A DNA stretch of 64,000 nt. It comes from Endocalyx cinctus (Eukaryota; Ascomycota; Sordariomycetes; Amphisphaeriales; Apiosporaceae). The stretch is taken from assembly GCA_001600455.1 (NCBI GenBank), contig BCKC01000005.1, positions 248,001-312,000 on the forward strand, given 5' to 3'. Below, piece after piece: positions 21,983 through 34,167 of this stretch (positions are counted from its first letter, which is position 1; each line of letters begins with the position of its first letter). The translations under genes and the position numbers were made by a program. The notes below the pieces were generated by a model, which searched no databases, had not been told where the DNA came from, and worked only from the letters and a program-made list of their open reading frames with translations.

Positions 21983-23563
21983 AGATGATGCGATACGACA
22001 TGGCGAGATAGAGATGAGAAGAAAGAAAGATTTGTGTAAATGTGTATATTTGGTAGAATATTATATTTACTATGTGCATATACCTAAGGAGATGAGGAAG
22101 AAAAGACATCGAGGTACATAGTGGCCTCCCACCAATTGTTAATCGACTGTGCCAGGAGTGGCTGAGGAATTATTTTGACACCTACCACGTTAAGACTACT
22201 AATTTTTCCTATCAGTGACCATCATCTTAACGAAGAAGTGATTACTTAGATAAATAAATGATTTATCAAGGCCCAATATAGATGCATGGTAAAGGTCAAA
22301 AGGAGTGTAAGCAAGTAAGCAAGCTGCAAGCTACCTACATTACATTTCTTTACAAAAGTCCACTGGTAAAGTAGCATTGTTGTGACGGATCAATCCTGAT
22401 TCGCCCATTTTGAGATATTGATATTGATTACCTCCCCGCTTTCACATTCCCCTGCCGTGCAGGCCGTTGCTCTCTCGGTTCCCTTGCTTATTGGACATGG
22501 AGTTAAGAAGAAGATGCAGGGAGATAAGGTAAAAAACTATCCATATCCGAGGCGGGTGAAAAAGGAGAAGGGGAAAAAGAAAGGGAAAAGAGTCCAAACT
22601 TGCTAAGGAATGGTCTTCTAGATATCGGGTGAATTTCTCAAGCAATAATAAATCCGTACAAAAAAAGAGCTAAGTTCAACACATAAAGCCGTAATTGGAA
22701 CGTAGACGATGCTTGGAATTAGATTCAACTTCTGATAAACCCGATGATGACTACACTAATAGCGGAATAAACCTTAAAAGTTTAAGTGGGACTGGGTGGG
22801 GTGGGTGGGGAGTAGCTGGAGGAGTTGCGGAGTATTTCGTTCAAGAGGACTGGAGGAGTCACGGAGTGTTACATGACACACCCTCGCCGGCCGCTCTGGG
22901 CACAAGTAAGATGGATGCGGCACCCAGAAAGCACGGAGCAAAGAGAAATAGATTTACATATCGGTAGGTTATTGGTTTACCTACAAGGTAAGTAAGTACC
23001 CTAAGCTGATAACTACAGTTATCTGGTTTAGAACGCCGTGACTCCAATATGAGCAGCTTTGTCGCGATACCGTTAAAACGTTATCGCCGGCACGTTTATT
23101 CCAATCTACTGTTCATTGAAAGTGGTGGTGTAAATGCATAGACGCTCTTAAATCCGATAACTGCAAGGGTTTCCTGCAAGCCACTCACGCCACTACCTCG
23201 AAAAGAGTGGTGCAGAATTATGGAACTCTTGAATTGAAGACTGATGATGTAAATATACTCTTCTGGGTAAGCGTAAAGCGATGAGGGCGAAGCTATTGCT
23301 GGTTCCAGATAAGTCGGATATATGCATGATGTCAGAGTGATCATATTCCGAGAATAGACTCGCAAGACAACAGTGAAAACAGACCAGACGAAGCAAATAT
23401 ATAAGCGTAGATGTAACTCGTCTATTTTTCAAAAACAGTATCTATCCAACTCAAACATACATACACATAAACAAATAAACCCGTCTCCTCATCTCAGATT
23501 GTCTAAGTTACTAACTGCTATCTCATTCCAACTTTTTGACTTCTACCACGCCAAAAGAACAAG
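21983..23563. other. Intergenic region with a G-quadruplex-type run
   Basis: 1.6 kb without a supported gene; the frames at 22418-22606, 22695-22967 and 23096-23432 have no motifs. A G-rich run on the plus strand at 22788-22810 has five groups of three or four G with spacers of 1-3 nt. The pyrimidine-rich stretch before 23564 fits the leader of the alcohol dehydrogenase. Confidence 0.5.
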
Positions 23564-24657
23564 ATGTCTTCTCTCCCTAAGACCTACAAAGCCCTCGTGG
23601 CCGAGAAAGCCGGCCAGCCCCTCACTTCCAAGCAGGTAGAACTCAAGCAGCCCGGTCCTGGACAGGTCCTGGTCAAAGTTATTGCTTGTGGTGTCTGCCA
23701 CTCGGACTTGGCCATCTGCAACGGACTTATGGGAGACGTGTTCCCTAGAACCCCCGGGCACGAAATCGTAGGCGACGTCGTCGCCGTCGGCTCTGACGTA
23801 AAGAGGGTCTCAAAAGGCGAGCGAGTTGGTGGCCCGTGGCACGGAGGTTAGTTATTCCTCCCTTTTCCGGAAAGAGACAAGAAAAAAAGGCTAACAGTCA
23901 ACACACAAAAAAAAAAAAAGGCCACGATAAAACTTGCCGCTCTTGCGCTCGCGGTCAGTTCCAAATGTGCGACAACGCGGCGGTGAACGGGTACAGCATG
24001 GACGGCGGGTACGCCGAGTACGTGCTCCTGCGGGAGGAAGCCGTCGTGCGGATCCCCAAAGAAGCCGACCCGTTCGAGACCGCGCCCCTTCTGTGCGCGG
24101 GCGTGACGGTCTTCAACGGCCTGCGCAAGCTGCACGTGGAGCAGGGCAACGTCGTCGCCGTCCAGGGCTTAGGCGGGCTCGGCCACCTCGCGGTGCAGTA
24201 CGCCAACAAGATGGGGTACCAGGTCGTCGCGCTCTCGAGCGGCGACGCGAAGCGCGAGTTCGCCGCGAAGCTGGGCGCGCACGCGTACGTCGACACGAGC
24301 AAGTCCGACCCCGTGCGGGAGCTGCAGAAGATGGGCGGCGCGGCCGTCGTGATCGCGACGGCGCCGAACCCGAAAGCGATAAGCCCGCTCGTGGGCGCGC
24401 TGCAGCCGGGAGGGAAATTGCTGATCCTGGCGCCGGTCGGACCCGTCGAGATCGATACGACGACGATGATTACGAAGGGGTTGACCGTGCACGGGTGGCC
24501 GAGCGGTCATGCGATTGACTCGGAGGAGGTGATTCGGTTCTCGACTACGCACGGGGTGAAGTGCATGATTGAGAAGGTTTCGATCGATAAAGCAAATCAG
24601 GCTATGGAGGATTGCGAGAAGGCTAAGGTTAGATTTAGGGGGGTGTTGGTTATGTGA
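23564..24657 (+). CDS. Zinc-dependent alcohol dehydrogenase (MDR superfamily)
   Basis: Exons 23564-23846 and 23921-24657, with a 74 bp intron, give 339 residues. The GroES-like half has the catalytic zinc ligands Cys45 and His66 (CGVCHSD; RTPGHEIVGDVVAVGSDV). After the splice comes a three-Cys structural-zinc loop, HDKTCRSCARGQFQMCDN. The Rossmann half has VVAVQGLGGLGHLAVQYA and the C-terminal GGKLLILAPVGPVE. It belongs to the YahK/AdhP-like fungal alcohol dehydrogenases that interconvert alcohols and aldehydes with NAD(P). The intron ends in a run of 13 A before the G of the acceptor, unusual for a polypyrimidine-type 3' site. The second exon is far richer in G+C (third positions almost all G or C) than the surroundings. 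Confidence 0.93.
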
Positions 24658-25069
24658 ATTTTCTGTTTATCTGTGGTGTAGTGTATTAATGTAAATTGTC
24701 GTTGGGGGGTTAATGAGGTTTCTTCTGAAGGTTACGGAAAATCTGTTTGGTGTAAAGTTTAATAATTTCTGATAATTGACAAACATTAAATCAAAATCAC
24801 AATAATTCAGTTGACGAATACAAGACTCATGAATACAGGGATTCCGTATAGCTTTCTTCTATTTCTTCCTAGCTAGATCTGAGGGTGAGAGAGAGAAACG
24901 GCCACTCTGTACTACTGGGCATTGAAATGTAATTAATCATATTAACTGACAAGTTGTGAGGCAAAAGGATATCTCCCCCCCCCCCCCTGCATTGTTAGCT
25001 AGTTAAGTCCATATATCTGTTTAACGCAGGTGGCTGCACCCATGCTATCACAACCAGCAAGAACCTTGA
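24658..25069. other. Convergent intergenic spacer
   Basis: About 410 bp between the stops of the alcohol dehydrogenase and the minus-strand CxxC protein. It contains a run of 14 C near 24974-24987. No gene seen. Confidence 0.4.
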
Positions 25070-25786
25070 TTATCCTTCCGGGAGTTCACCTGGACCATCC
25101 TTGGAACCATGGGCATGCATACGGTGGTTTTGTCTGTCTTCATATGCAAAAGAACCGTCTTCAAAAACTGCATCACATTGATCACAGTACTGGGGTATCT
25201 TTTCGGTGGGAAGAGGGAGTTAATCAGGGTACAAAAAGCATTAGTAAAAGTTCGACGCACGTGTTTTAGAATTCGGGAGGAAAAGGAGGTTTTTTTTCAA
25301 ACTCACCTCTGACCGCTTATTTAAATCAGCTGGCTTATACAATCCTCTTATATCATGCGTATAGACGAGGAAGATTCCCATCCGCCCGTCCTTATCGTCG
25401 ACGGTCTGACCTTCGCCGTGCGACAAAATTTCGCGCCTCAGCTCCTCGAAGCCGGCGGGGATCTCTTCGGGCAAATCCTGCTGCATCCGTAGCTCGCGGT
25501 GGGCGAAAACCGAAGCCCAGGCGTACGTGATATACGCAGCGGTGGAAGCGGCGAATCCTTCGCAATAAGGAATCATGAGGCGGAACTTGTTTTTATCCGC
25601 GGCGACGTCGCCACCACCTCCGGCCTCGGTGATTTTCCGGTAAAGGAGCATAGATACTGGGTCCTTGTCAGGGTGATGATAATAGAATGGTGGGGTTCCG
25701 TAGGTCTCGTCTACCCCGTTGGCGAAGAGGAAAGCGTCTAAGACGGGGACGGAGACTCTGAAGCCTCGGAGGATGGTAGTGGACAT
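25070..25786 (-). CDS. Uncharacterised fungal protein with a C-terminal CxxC motif
   Basis: I do not recognise a named family. The best model has two exons, 25786-25307 and 25198-25070, with a 108 bp GTGAGT...AG intron in phase 0, giving 202 residues. The ATG at 25786 was preferred over one 150 bp upstream because the conserved-looking protein begins there (MSTTILRGFRVSVPVLDAFL) and the upstream part is low quality. Exon 1 encodes a compact domain (DETYGTPPFYYHHPD, MIPYCEGFAASTAAYITYAW). Exon 2 supplies IPQYCDQCDAVFEDG and a His-rich stretch (NHRMHAHG), suggesting a metal site. Without the intron the protein would run into unrelated residues, so the spliced form is more convincing. Confidence 0.65.
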
Positions 25787-27244
25787 GATTAATGATGGTG
25801 ATGATTGCTCATTAATATATCGGGCATGTTTGAGTGAAACTGAATAAATTAATTCAAAGCATATTGGTTTTGGAGTCTCAGGGGGAGACGAGAGAAAAGC
25901 AGATATAAATACAAAAGCTGTAGAAGTAGGCAGCAATCCTGCAGTGGAGCGATCCGAGCGGATCTCACTATATGGAGAAATATATCTTCGACAGAATGTT
26001 ACATTAGACTAGCATTGAAATAGTCATTTTCTAGGAAGAGAAATATATTTCCTTCCTTTCTTCTTTCTTCTTTCTTATATACACGTAACAAACGTTTTTC
26101 ATCCGCATCCTAGTTCAGTGATATTGGGAGGCTTTCAATACTGCACAGTACAAATTCAGCAGTGCTCAGTTTCCTAAATAGAGCGCTCCTGATAGAGAGT
26201 ATGATGGATCTTAGTATCAAAAGAAAGTCTTATAGCATAATAATATCTACTATATCAAGTATAATTATTTCATTGAAACTATTCTAGGTAGTGAGCCAAT
26301 GATACCGATATAACTGCTCCTCAACTTGAGTTAACAAGTAGTGTAACCTAGAGAAAGCACTGTGCCCAGGTGTTAATTTTTAGTTGTTGAGATTGAGCTG
26401 GAAGTGGTCAATGCACAATCCTGCACCCCACTACTAAATAGGTAGAATATTCCATCCACATATATCTTTGCGTAAGTACGTAAACAGTTTCTCATCATCA
26501 ATCTGTGGTATTAGTTTTAATAAGTAATGTATTATTCCTTTAGCTTTTAGTACTATCTCCATGTACTAAAGCTAACTGCAATAATAATTGGGTTGGCATT
26601 CCTCCTTCTCGAACTGCCAGAAAGTTGAGGACTTATATACCTATTGAAATATTAGGCAGCCTCGTTTCTCTAGGCAGTTGAGCTCCCCCTGAAGTATCTT
26701 CTATCTTCTAGGATCCTCAAATCATCATACATCATACAGAATCACATCTCAAAGCTTGGTCAATATCCTAGTATATTAACTACATAGAGCCCAGAGAGTG
26801 ATTCGTACGATAGTATATACCTAACACTTCGTTTCATAATTTACTTCAGACTTTGATACACAATGAGCTTAAGTATAGAATATAGGGTATAATGAAATGC
26901 CTTATGAATGATCTATTACTAGGCAGCTAGGTTACAATATTAAAAACTATGTAACTGCTTGATAAAGTTTACGCCTGTTTACAAAAGCTATCGTTACTTA
27001 CTAAGGTTACTTACTTACTTCCCTTCCTTCCTCAACCTTATTATTCAAAGAATTACATCAGTTATTTTTCGAACGGTATGCTCCCAGTACAACTGCCGTA
27101 ACATTTATTTAGTAAAACCTTCTTTTTTTTCCCCCTCTCTTCAGCTATACTTTATATTCCCTTCTACGAGAGAGATAGGTAAATTTATATTAAACAACAT
27201 AACTACCTTAACGCAACAATGCGAAGTCCTTAACATTGACGCCC
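25787..27244. other. AT-rich gene desert
   Basis: About 1.5 kb without a gene. A short perfect-looking inverted repeat occurs at 26541-26574 (TAGCTTTTAGTAC facing GTACTAAAGCTA). TTAC-type microrepeats occur at 26995-27020. Nothing else is supported. Confidence 0.45.
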
Positions 27245-27420
27245 TCTCTTTTCCTCCGGGACAATAATTTACTGTATAGAAGTCAAATTTACTTAATGAT
27301 ATATACTATTACTTGATTATATTTGGTGGCAAGAGTGGGATGAACCATAGTCACGACGGTCCCCAATTCGAACCCTGATAAAGTCAATTTTTCAAGAAAA
27401 AGCGAATTATTAGAATAACT

Positions 27421-27620
27421 ACACTCCAGGCGCCTTATCGCCGGCGACTAGTCATCGATACGGTAGATGTATTGGGAACTGGTTCCACATACTACAGCAG
27501 TAAAGGATTCGGCGGTCAATGGTATGTAATTGGGATAGATCGCTGTAGGAGAATTCCTCGTTCGCACTGCTCACTGAGGCAAGATGGCCGTATATATGGG
27601 GAGTACTCATAGGCCCTAAT
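27421..27620 (+). pseudogene. HNH-endonuclease gene relic, C-terminal end of upstream tandem copy
   Basis: The frame just before the second direct repeat reads LLTEARWPYIWG, which corresponds to TDEVRLATRYWGAWVHW immediately before the third repeat in the next copy. The match is short and the rest of the segment is too decayed to align. It is called only because it lies at the same distance from the repeat block as the better-preserved copy. Confidence 0.35.
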
Positions 27621-27839
27621 AATTCAATCACCATCACCTCCCGGGACAATAACATTACTATATAAAAGTCAAATTTAGGCCTTGATTGTTTTTTTTTTTT
27701 TTTTTTTCTCCTCTTTCGATCACTCTACTTGTGCGCTATCGGTCTCTGACCGGTATTTAGCTCGAGAAGAAATTTACCTCCCAATTAGAGCAGCATTCCC
27801 AAACTACTCGACTCGTCAAAGGAGCTTTACAGAGGCTAG

Positions 27840-28560
27840 GTGTCCGACCGTACGGGGCTCTCACTCTCTAAGGCGTACCGATCCGGGGAACTCGGAAGGC
27901 ACCGCGCCAAAAGCATCCTCTACAAATTACAATTCGGACCTTGGGATATGGGTACGGGCACGCTATGTTTTGTTATGTCTCGTTATAACCAACCCAGGCC
28001 TGACAAACTCCTACTACGACCCCGTTATATCCACGAAGATCAAAAGATTTTATGGATGAAATTTTCGGTCCCGACTCTCGGGACGAACTATTGACGACTA
28101 AGAATGGCCTCTTCCTAATAAAACCCATTGAAAGCCCGCTAGATACCGGATACGTGGCAAATGTACCCGATGCCGATGTTACTTTCGACGGAACGGGCGG
28201 GCCAGAAGCGACAGTCGAATCAAGACAACGGTCAATTGATGAGTGGCAGAAAACTGAGCCTAAGGAGTAAATTATAAATTCATCCTTCTCGATCATGGAC
28301 CTATGCTTCATAAAAAGCTAGGGGAAATCTTAAAATCACCTAGATTAGGAATCACATCGGTGGAAAAGTTTCATAATCGCAGATTGACACTCGGCTATGA
28401 GAACCGGCCCAGACCGAGATATCTGCGGTGGCTCTTGAAATCCTCGGTTACGTAGCGTATCGTGACACGAAAAATCCATCTAACAATCGTCTCACGGATG
28501 AGGTCCGATTAGCTACGCGATACTGGGGGGCGTGGGTACATTGGAGGAGAGGTACTCATA
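27840..28560 (+). pseudogene. HNH-nuclease-like fungal protein relic, frameshifted
   Basis: A first frame (27840-28094) reads LYKLQFGPWDMGTG and PRPDKLLLRPRYIHEDQK. A frame change near 28050 gives DEIFGPDSRDELLTTKNGLF and LIKPIESPLDTGYVANVPD (28052-28200). These match the post-HNH part of the fungal HNH family, in which the local order is FGP...NGL-L...IE..FD.G..V-VPD. Further on, ENRPRPRYLRWLL (about 28400-28440) corresponds to the family's NHRPRARYLYFHY block, and RYWGAWVHWRRG to its C-terminus. The His-Asn-His core itself is not preserved. Several frameshifts and stops make it a pseudogene. Confidence 0.6.
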
Positions 28561-28680
28561 GGCCCAAGTAAATACATGCACCACCGTCCTTAGGGACATA
28601 TATCATTAAGCTCAATTAGCTTAATCGGTTCATTCATTTACTCCATTTGGTGACAAGAGGAGGAAGGCGTGCTGTACGAA

Positions 28681-30293
28681 ATTCAACTATAAAAAACATC
28701 AAAAATTCAGAACTTAATAACACCACACCTCTACCTTAACATACACATAGAAATAACGTCACTCACGATTCCAGAACATCTCATACGAACGTGACACTCG
28801 CGAGCATTCCTACAGAGATTCTTTCGTTAACTTGGGCATTTTAATAGGTCTCCCTGGACTGTATTATGAGGTATTGAGCGGGGATTCTCAACACCAGTTA
28901 TATTCCTTTTTTCCGATAAGAGCATACATTTTACGCGAAACATCATAAAGAAACTAGCCCATTTTACAAGTCTAAATAGTGGGAAGTCACGGGACCGACC
29001 TTACTCTATTCCAAAAAACGGAAGTTGCGCGGCAAAGGGGAAGGAACCGCACCTGCCAATGTATTGCGTACCTTCCAGAATTCTTTTTTATTTTTTACAT
29101 AGGTATCAAGCTTTTTCCTATACCCCTCACTTCCAAGCTTTTTCCTATACCGAGATTGGGATTAATGGTTAAATGGGGTTTTCTTCTTTCTTTTTTATTT
29201 GAATGTACCAACGAAAAGATTCGTTATTATTTCTGTTTTTTCCTTTTCTGAGAAGTATGAAATGCGCGGGCACATCATAACAAACCATAGAGATCAGCAA
29301 GATAGCAACTATAGCTAGGCAAATTCACCTCTTTTCTCTCAAAAAGATCCCAGTAAACCTCTGATAAGGCCCTTCTGGTACCCGACGACCTGACGCTGTA
29401 ATGCTTGCGAGTAGCCTGGCAATATCAACCATTAGCAACCCTGATGGAGATAATGAGAGCGAGGATATACAGGAGGAAGATGTAAGAGAATAGGGGTACA
29501 TTAGAGTGTAGGACAGAGTGAGATCGCATTTGATATATTGGCTAATAATATTAGCTCTGACATTGATGTCGTTAGACATCAAAGCCTGATTTCATCAGAA
29601 CTTCTTTCTGATGAGAGATAAATAACTAGTTTTATTCGATGTTTTAGAAGATAAATCATTAATCAATCATATACCTCTTCTGACAGATTCTGACAGATTC
29701 TGACCGCATCAGCATTGTTGTATTTTCCTAGACCTTAACTTTTTATAACTGCCCAGTCTCCACGCAGCTGGGAATACGTCGTTCCGCACCGATGTGTTCT
29801 AGTCCTTGTTCAATATCTATTAGATCTTATTATGCTGTAAGTCCTTCTTTTGATATCGACTTGACATATTTTCGATTGATCACAAGTAGTGTTAATACTG
29901 TGTTAGTCATGTACTATGGAAGCTGGAGAAGTTTTAAGGGTATGTGACCTAATTTATGGATTCACAAGGTTGACAGGCCAACTAGTGGGGGCATTCAGTC
30001 GCGGTGAAAAAATGGAGCTATGGCCAAGTAAACAAAACAAGTAAAATATTCCAGACCCGTCTCAGCCTATCCATGGATTTATATTAACCTAATTAATTAT
30101 TCACCCCCTCTGTCTTTATTCATTAACAAACCACTACACGACAAACAATTCGACAATAAAAAAACAACAAATGGAATAAAATTAAATTGTAACCTACTTA
30201 CGTATAATCGAAATCATTTTAGTAGGTTAAATTTTATATCTTCTTTTTCTTCTTCTTTTTAAATCTTTTAATTCTCTTTTTATTCTCTTCATC
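28681..30293. other. Intergenic region upstream of the BRCT gene
   Basis: 1.6 kb of AT-rich sequence. Short frames (28979-29251, 29325-29582) lack motifs. A small direct repeat of CTGACAGATT lies at 29675-29705. The last 200 bp are very A/T-rich and pyrimidine-rich just before the ATG at 30294. Confidence 0.45.
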
Positions 30294-33200
30294 ATGGAAG
30301 TCGCGAGTCCACCGAAAAGAATGACGCGCGCCAGAGCTGCCGCGAAGGATGCTGCATCCAAGCCAACCAAGTCATCCAACGTCAAATCTGTAACCGCTCC
30401 CGCGAAATCTACAACTAAAACTACAAAATTATCAACAACAACACCGACAACGACGCGTACTACGATCACCAAGAAACGAAAGACCAGAACTGATGATCCC
30501 GAGGACGAAGATCAATTAGCACAAGACACCGAATCGGAAATGAACAAACCTGCCAAGACAAGAGGACGAGCAAAGAAGATTCATCTATCACCCGAACCTG
30601 ATGTCGCCGATGATTTGGGGAGTGAAGAGGCGCCTGCACAGGCACCTGCACCTGCACCGCGTCCTACTCGTGGTAGACCGAGAAAAGTTACCACTGCTAC
30701 TTCATCTACAGCTTCTTCAGCCGCCAAACAAGAACCAACTAAAGCTACCCGCACTCGGACTCGCAAAGTCGCCGTCGACTCGACCGAGGAAACTGATAAG
30801 GCCTCTAGTGAGCCTGCGAAGAAAACACGCAAACGCGCTACTTCTAATGCCAAGACCGCATCTGGTATTATCACCACAACTGTTTCAACGGAACCTACAC
30901 CCGGCTTGAAATCGGCTGTCTCTAGACCGGCGTCTAGGATTGGAGGCGTTACTAAGAAGACCGTTACATTCCAAGAGCCAGAGAAAGAGAATGTTGTACC
31001 GGTCACCACCACCAAGACTACCACCACCAAAGCTAAATCTGCTAAGACTGTTGAGACCGCAACTGGTATGCGCGCTAAACCTGTTCGTAAAGCTGCCTCT
31101 GGAGCTCGAACTACCCGAGCTAGCGTGAAGGCGGCGACGACTGAGGATAAGAAGGAAAAAGTTCCTCTCAGTCCTAAGAAAGACAGCCTCAATCGCCCTC
31201 TTTCTAGAGACGCTAGCTCAGATGACGAACTCGCCACTTTTGAGAAGACACCCTTGAAACCAATGATGAGAAGCCCCGTCAAACCCTCGGGTGGCTTTAA
31301 AAAGATGGATACGCCTGCCCTGAAGCCGAATGAGGCGACTGAAACTGCCGAGGAGGAGCGATCCGCTGAGCCTACCGGCGCGTCGGTGTTTGGTAGTCCC
31401 GCCCGCCGACCTCCTACTTCACCTTTCAAAGATTCGCTGAAGTCTCCAGCCAAGCGCGTCGACGCCGTTCCTTCTTTGCTCTTCCCATCGGCCCAGGCCG
31501 AGGATACCACCACATTGCAATCTCCCATGAAGACCTCTATTCTCCAGTCTCCCGCCAAACGTCCTCAAGTCCCCATTAAATCATTACAACCCTCGACTCA
31601 AGAGCAATCCGGAGCTCTTCCTCGCTCTCCCGTGAAGATTTCGCTTTTCACCTCTCCCGCCAAGCGTCCCATGTCTCCCTTCAAATTTACTGGCTCGACA
31701 ACTCGCCCGACCGAGGAAAAAACTGAAGAGCTCTTCAAGAGTAAGCCACCGCAGGTTGAGGAAGCTCCTCTTCCCTGTGACGAGGATGATCTTCACATGG
31801 ATGGCGGAGACGAGATGGAAATGGAAGAAGAAAACGAGGATGAGCAAGACGATAACCTCGAGTCTCCCACGCAGTTGACTTTCCCTGGTCGCCTGTCGGC
31901 TGTACTGCCACGTTACGCCGACCCGGCCCTCAAGAATAACCCTCTTCCCGCATTGGTTAAAACTGCTGAGCCAGAGCAGCCTCAGACTGAGGCAGTGGCT
32001 GAAACCCACGATGAACCAGTTATTGAATCTGAGGAGATTAAAGATGACGCTACGGACGATGCCATGGAAGTTGACGTTGTGGAGATAGAAGAACATGATG
32101 CCCAAAGTCCCACACACACTACCCCTCCTCAGTCGCCGCCAGCGCGAGCTGTTAATCCAGCCTTTGGCCTCCGGACGAAGGATCTTCAGGATAACAACTA
32201 TATGTCCGAGTCAGAGGACGAGCTTGCTCTGAGCAACAAGGCTCCGTTGAAATTCAAGCTGAACGCATCGTTGTCCTTGAAGGGTGTCCCGGCTACCCCT
32301 TCACCCGGCAGCTCGGACAGTTCCCGAGGCAGCGTACCCTCGAGCGCCAAGAAGGCGGCAAATCGTGCTATCAGATCCATCTCTAAAGGTTCTAAGTTAG
32401 GCTTTACTCCACTAGCCATGCAACTCGGCGAGTGGAGAGCCTCCAGCCCATTGAAATTGGGCCTATCCGAGCAAAAGGCTGCTAGTCCCGAAAGCAGCAG
32501 CGAGGATGATTTCTCTCTATTATCCGACAAAGATCTCCCGTCGGTCGAGCAATCTCCGTTGTCCAAGGGATTCTTCGATGAGGAGATGAAGATCCGTGCC
32601 GATATGGAGAACCAGGCTGCCATGGAAGCTGCCCTCGAGGCTGACATTGCCGCCAGATTCGACGAGCCTGAATTTGATGACATCCCCGTCACGAGCGAAG
32701 ACGTTGAGCTCGCCGCTGAAGCCAACGAGATGTCTCTTATGGATGATGTCGCGGCTGTGGAAATGACCGATGCCCCGGCTCACGACGATTCGATCTCGGA
32801 TGCTAGCCAGGAATACGGAGACGAAAACGCTCTTCCCATCGACCCTGCTCTCTTGAATGGGGGCCACGGTTCTCGAGGCCACGGCCTTGCACCGGTAACT
32901 CCTCTCCGACCTTCTGCCACGAGGACTTTCCACACCGTTTCGAAAGTTCCCTTGAAGCCGGCCGATGATTCCCCCCCACGTGCCTTGAAGATGCGCAGCG
33001 CGAGCGCATCCAAGTTGCCAGCTCAACGTCCTTCCGGTCTCTCTAGGAATGCTACCGTCATCTCGTACTCCCCAACTAAGGATACGAACAAGATGGGCGA
33101 AGAGGGTGACGAGTCGGCATACGTGCCACCGGTAACTCCGGTAAAATCCGATATTTGGTCTTCCATGGGCACACCGGCTCGAACTCCTCGTCGCGATCTG

Positions 33201-34167
33201 GACACGAGCCTTCTACGGGGCGCCGTCGTCTTCGTCGATGTGCACACCAGCGAAGGTGCGGATGCTAGCACCGTCTTCGTCGAGCTGCTCACCCAGATGG
33301 GCGCTCGCTGCGTTAAGAGCTGGCCCTGGAATCCTACCAACGCCACCGACGGCGAATCGTCCATCTCCAAGATTGGCATCACTCACGTGGTCTTCAAGGA
33401 CGGAGGGAAACGAACTTTGGAAAAAGTTCGTGAAAGCAACGGCGTCGTCCAATGTGTCGGCGTCGGCTGGGTATTAGAGTAAGTAATAGATGATATAATT
33501 CGGTTTTGTGTCGACGATAAAATGCTAACAAGATTCGTTTAGTTGTGAGAGAGAAAATGAATGGCTGGATGAATCTCCTTATTACATCGATACCTCGCTG
33601 GTTCCCCGCGGAGGACGGAACCGGAGAAAGAGTATGGAGCCCAAAGCCCTCGCCAACGTGAACGGGACACTCGCATTTGTGACACCGATGAAGCAAACAT
33701 CGAACATGAACATCCGAGATTGCCAAACCGTGCCTAACAACCATATGAGCCGGCGCGACAGCACGATGTGGATGCGAACTCCTTCCGACAAGGATGATGA
33801 GGAAGAGGAAGATGCGCCTGGTGACAACGATTGGGATAACGACGTCGGCATGCTCACGCCCATTCCGAAGACTCCTGCCCCCGAGGCCGTTCACAAGTTT
33901 GCCATGGACGTGAACCCCCAAACGCCAGGCAGCCAGAGCAGCTTTTTCGAAAGTGGTTACTCACCCGAGAACAACGACAGAGAACAGCTCCTCATGCGCA
34001 CCTGCCCCCCCAAGCAGAATGGCTTCGTCAACTTCGGTGGCCAGGGACTCTTCGGTCTACCCCAGGACAAGGACCAGAACGTCATGATGCGACTTATGGC
34101 TGCCAGGCGCAAGAGCATGCAGTTTGCGCCCAAGATCGCTAGCCCGCTCTCCAAGGCCTGGAATTAA
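30294..34167 (+). CDS. Large nuclear protein with AT-hook-like motifs and a BRCT domain
   Basis: Exons 30294-33478 and 33543-34167, with a 64 bp GTAAGT-TTTAG intron, give 1269 residues. The first ~370 residues are very basic and Ser/Thr/Lys-rich, with AT-hook-like cores (KTRGRAKKI, TRGRPRKVTT, TRTRTRKV). Multiple SPxK/SPAK sites (SPAKRP, SPVKIS, SPMKTS) look like CDK targets. The middle is acidic. A BRCT domain spans the intron: LLRGAVVFVDVHTSEGADAS, LLTQMGARCVKSWPW, ITHVVFKDGGKRTLEKV, CVGVGWVLE, then DCERENEWLDESPYYID in exon 2. This architecture fits a chromatin or DNA-damage/mitotic factor such as the MCPH1-like or cut5-related fungal proteins. The specific orthologue is not clear, so no symbol is given. 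Antisense frames here are artefacts of the low-complexity codons. Confidence 0.88.

Larger units (their letters stand above)
27245..28680 (+). repeat. Three diverged direct repeats flanking HNH-gene relics
   Basis: A block containing CGGGACAATAA and AAGTCAAATTTA occurs near 27260 and 27640. GTACTCATAGGCCC occurs at about 27603 and 28551. ATTTGGTG(G/A)CAAGAG occurs near 27320 and 28645. Together they outline three diverged copies of a ~150 bp unit separated by the HNH relics, i.e. a decayed tandem duplication of gene plus flank. Confidence 0.6.

Noticed and set aside
23934..24518. 194-codon second plus-strand frame overlapping the alcohol dehydrogenase
   Set aside because: Arg/Gly-rich frame produced by very GC-rich codons; no domain, and it lies inside the real gene.
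27355..27380. GGTTCGA-like sequence on the minus strand resembling a tRNA B box
   Set aside because: No T-arm stem, no acceptor stem and no A box at the right distance.
30581..31558. 325-codon minus-strand open frame inside the BRCT gene
   Set aside because: It is antisense to a low-complexity Ser/Thr/Lys-rich coding region, has no motif, and the plus-strand frame is clearly the gene.
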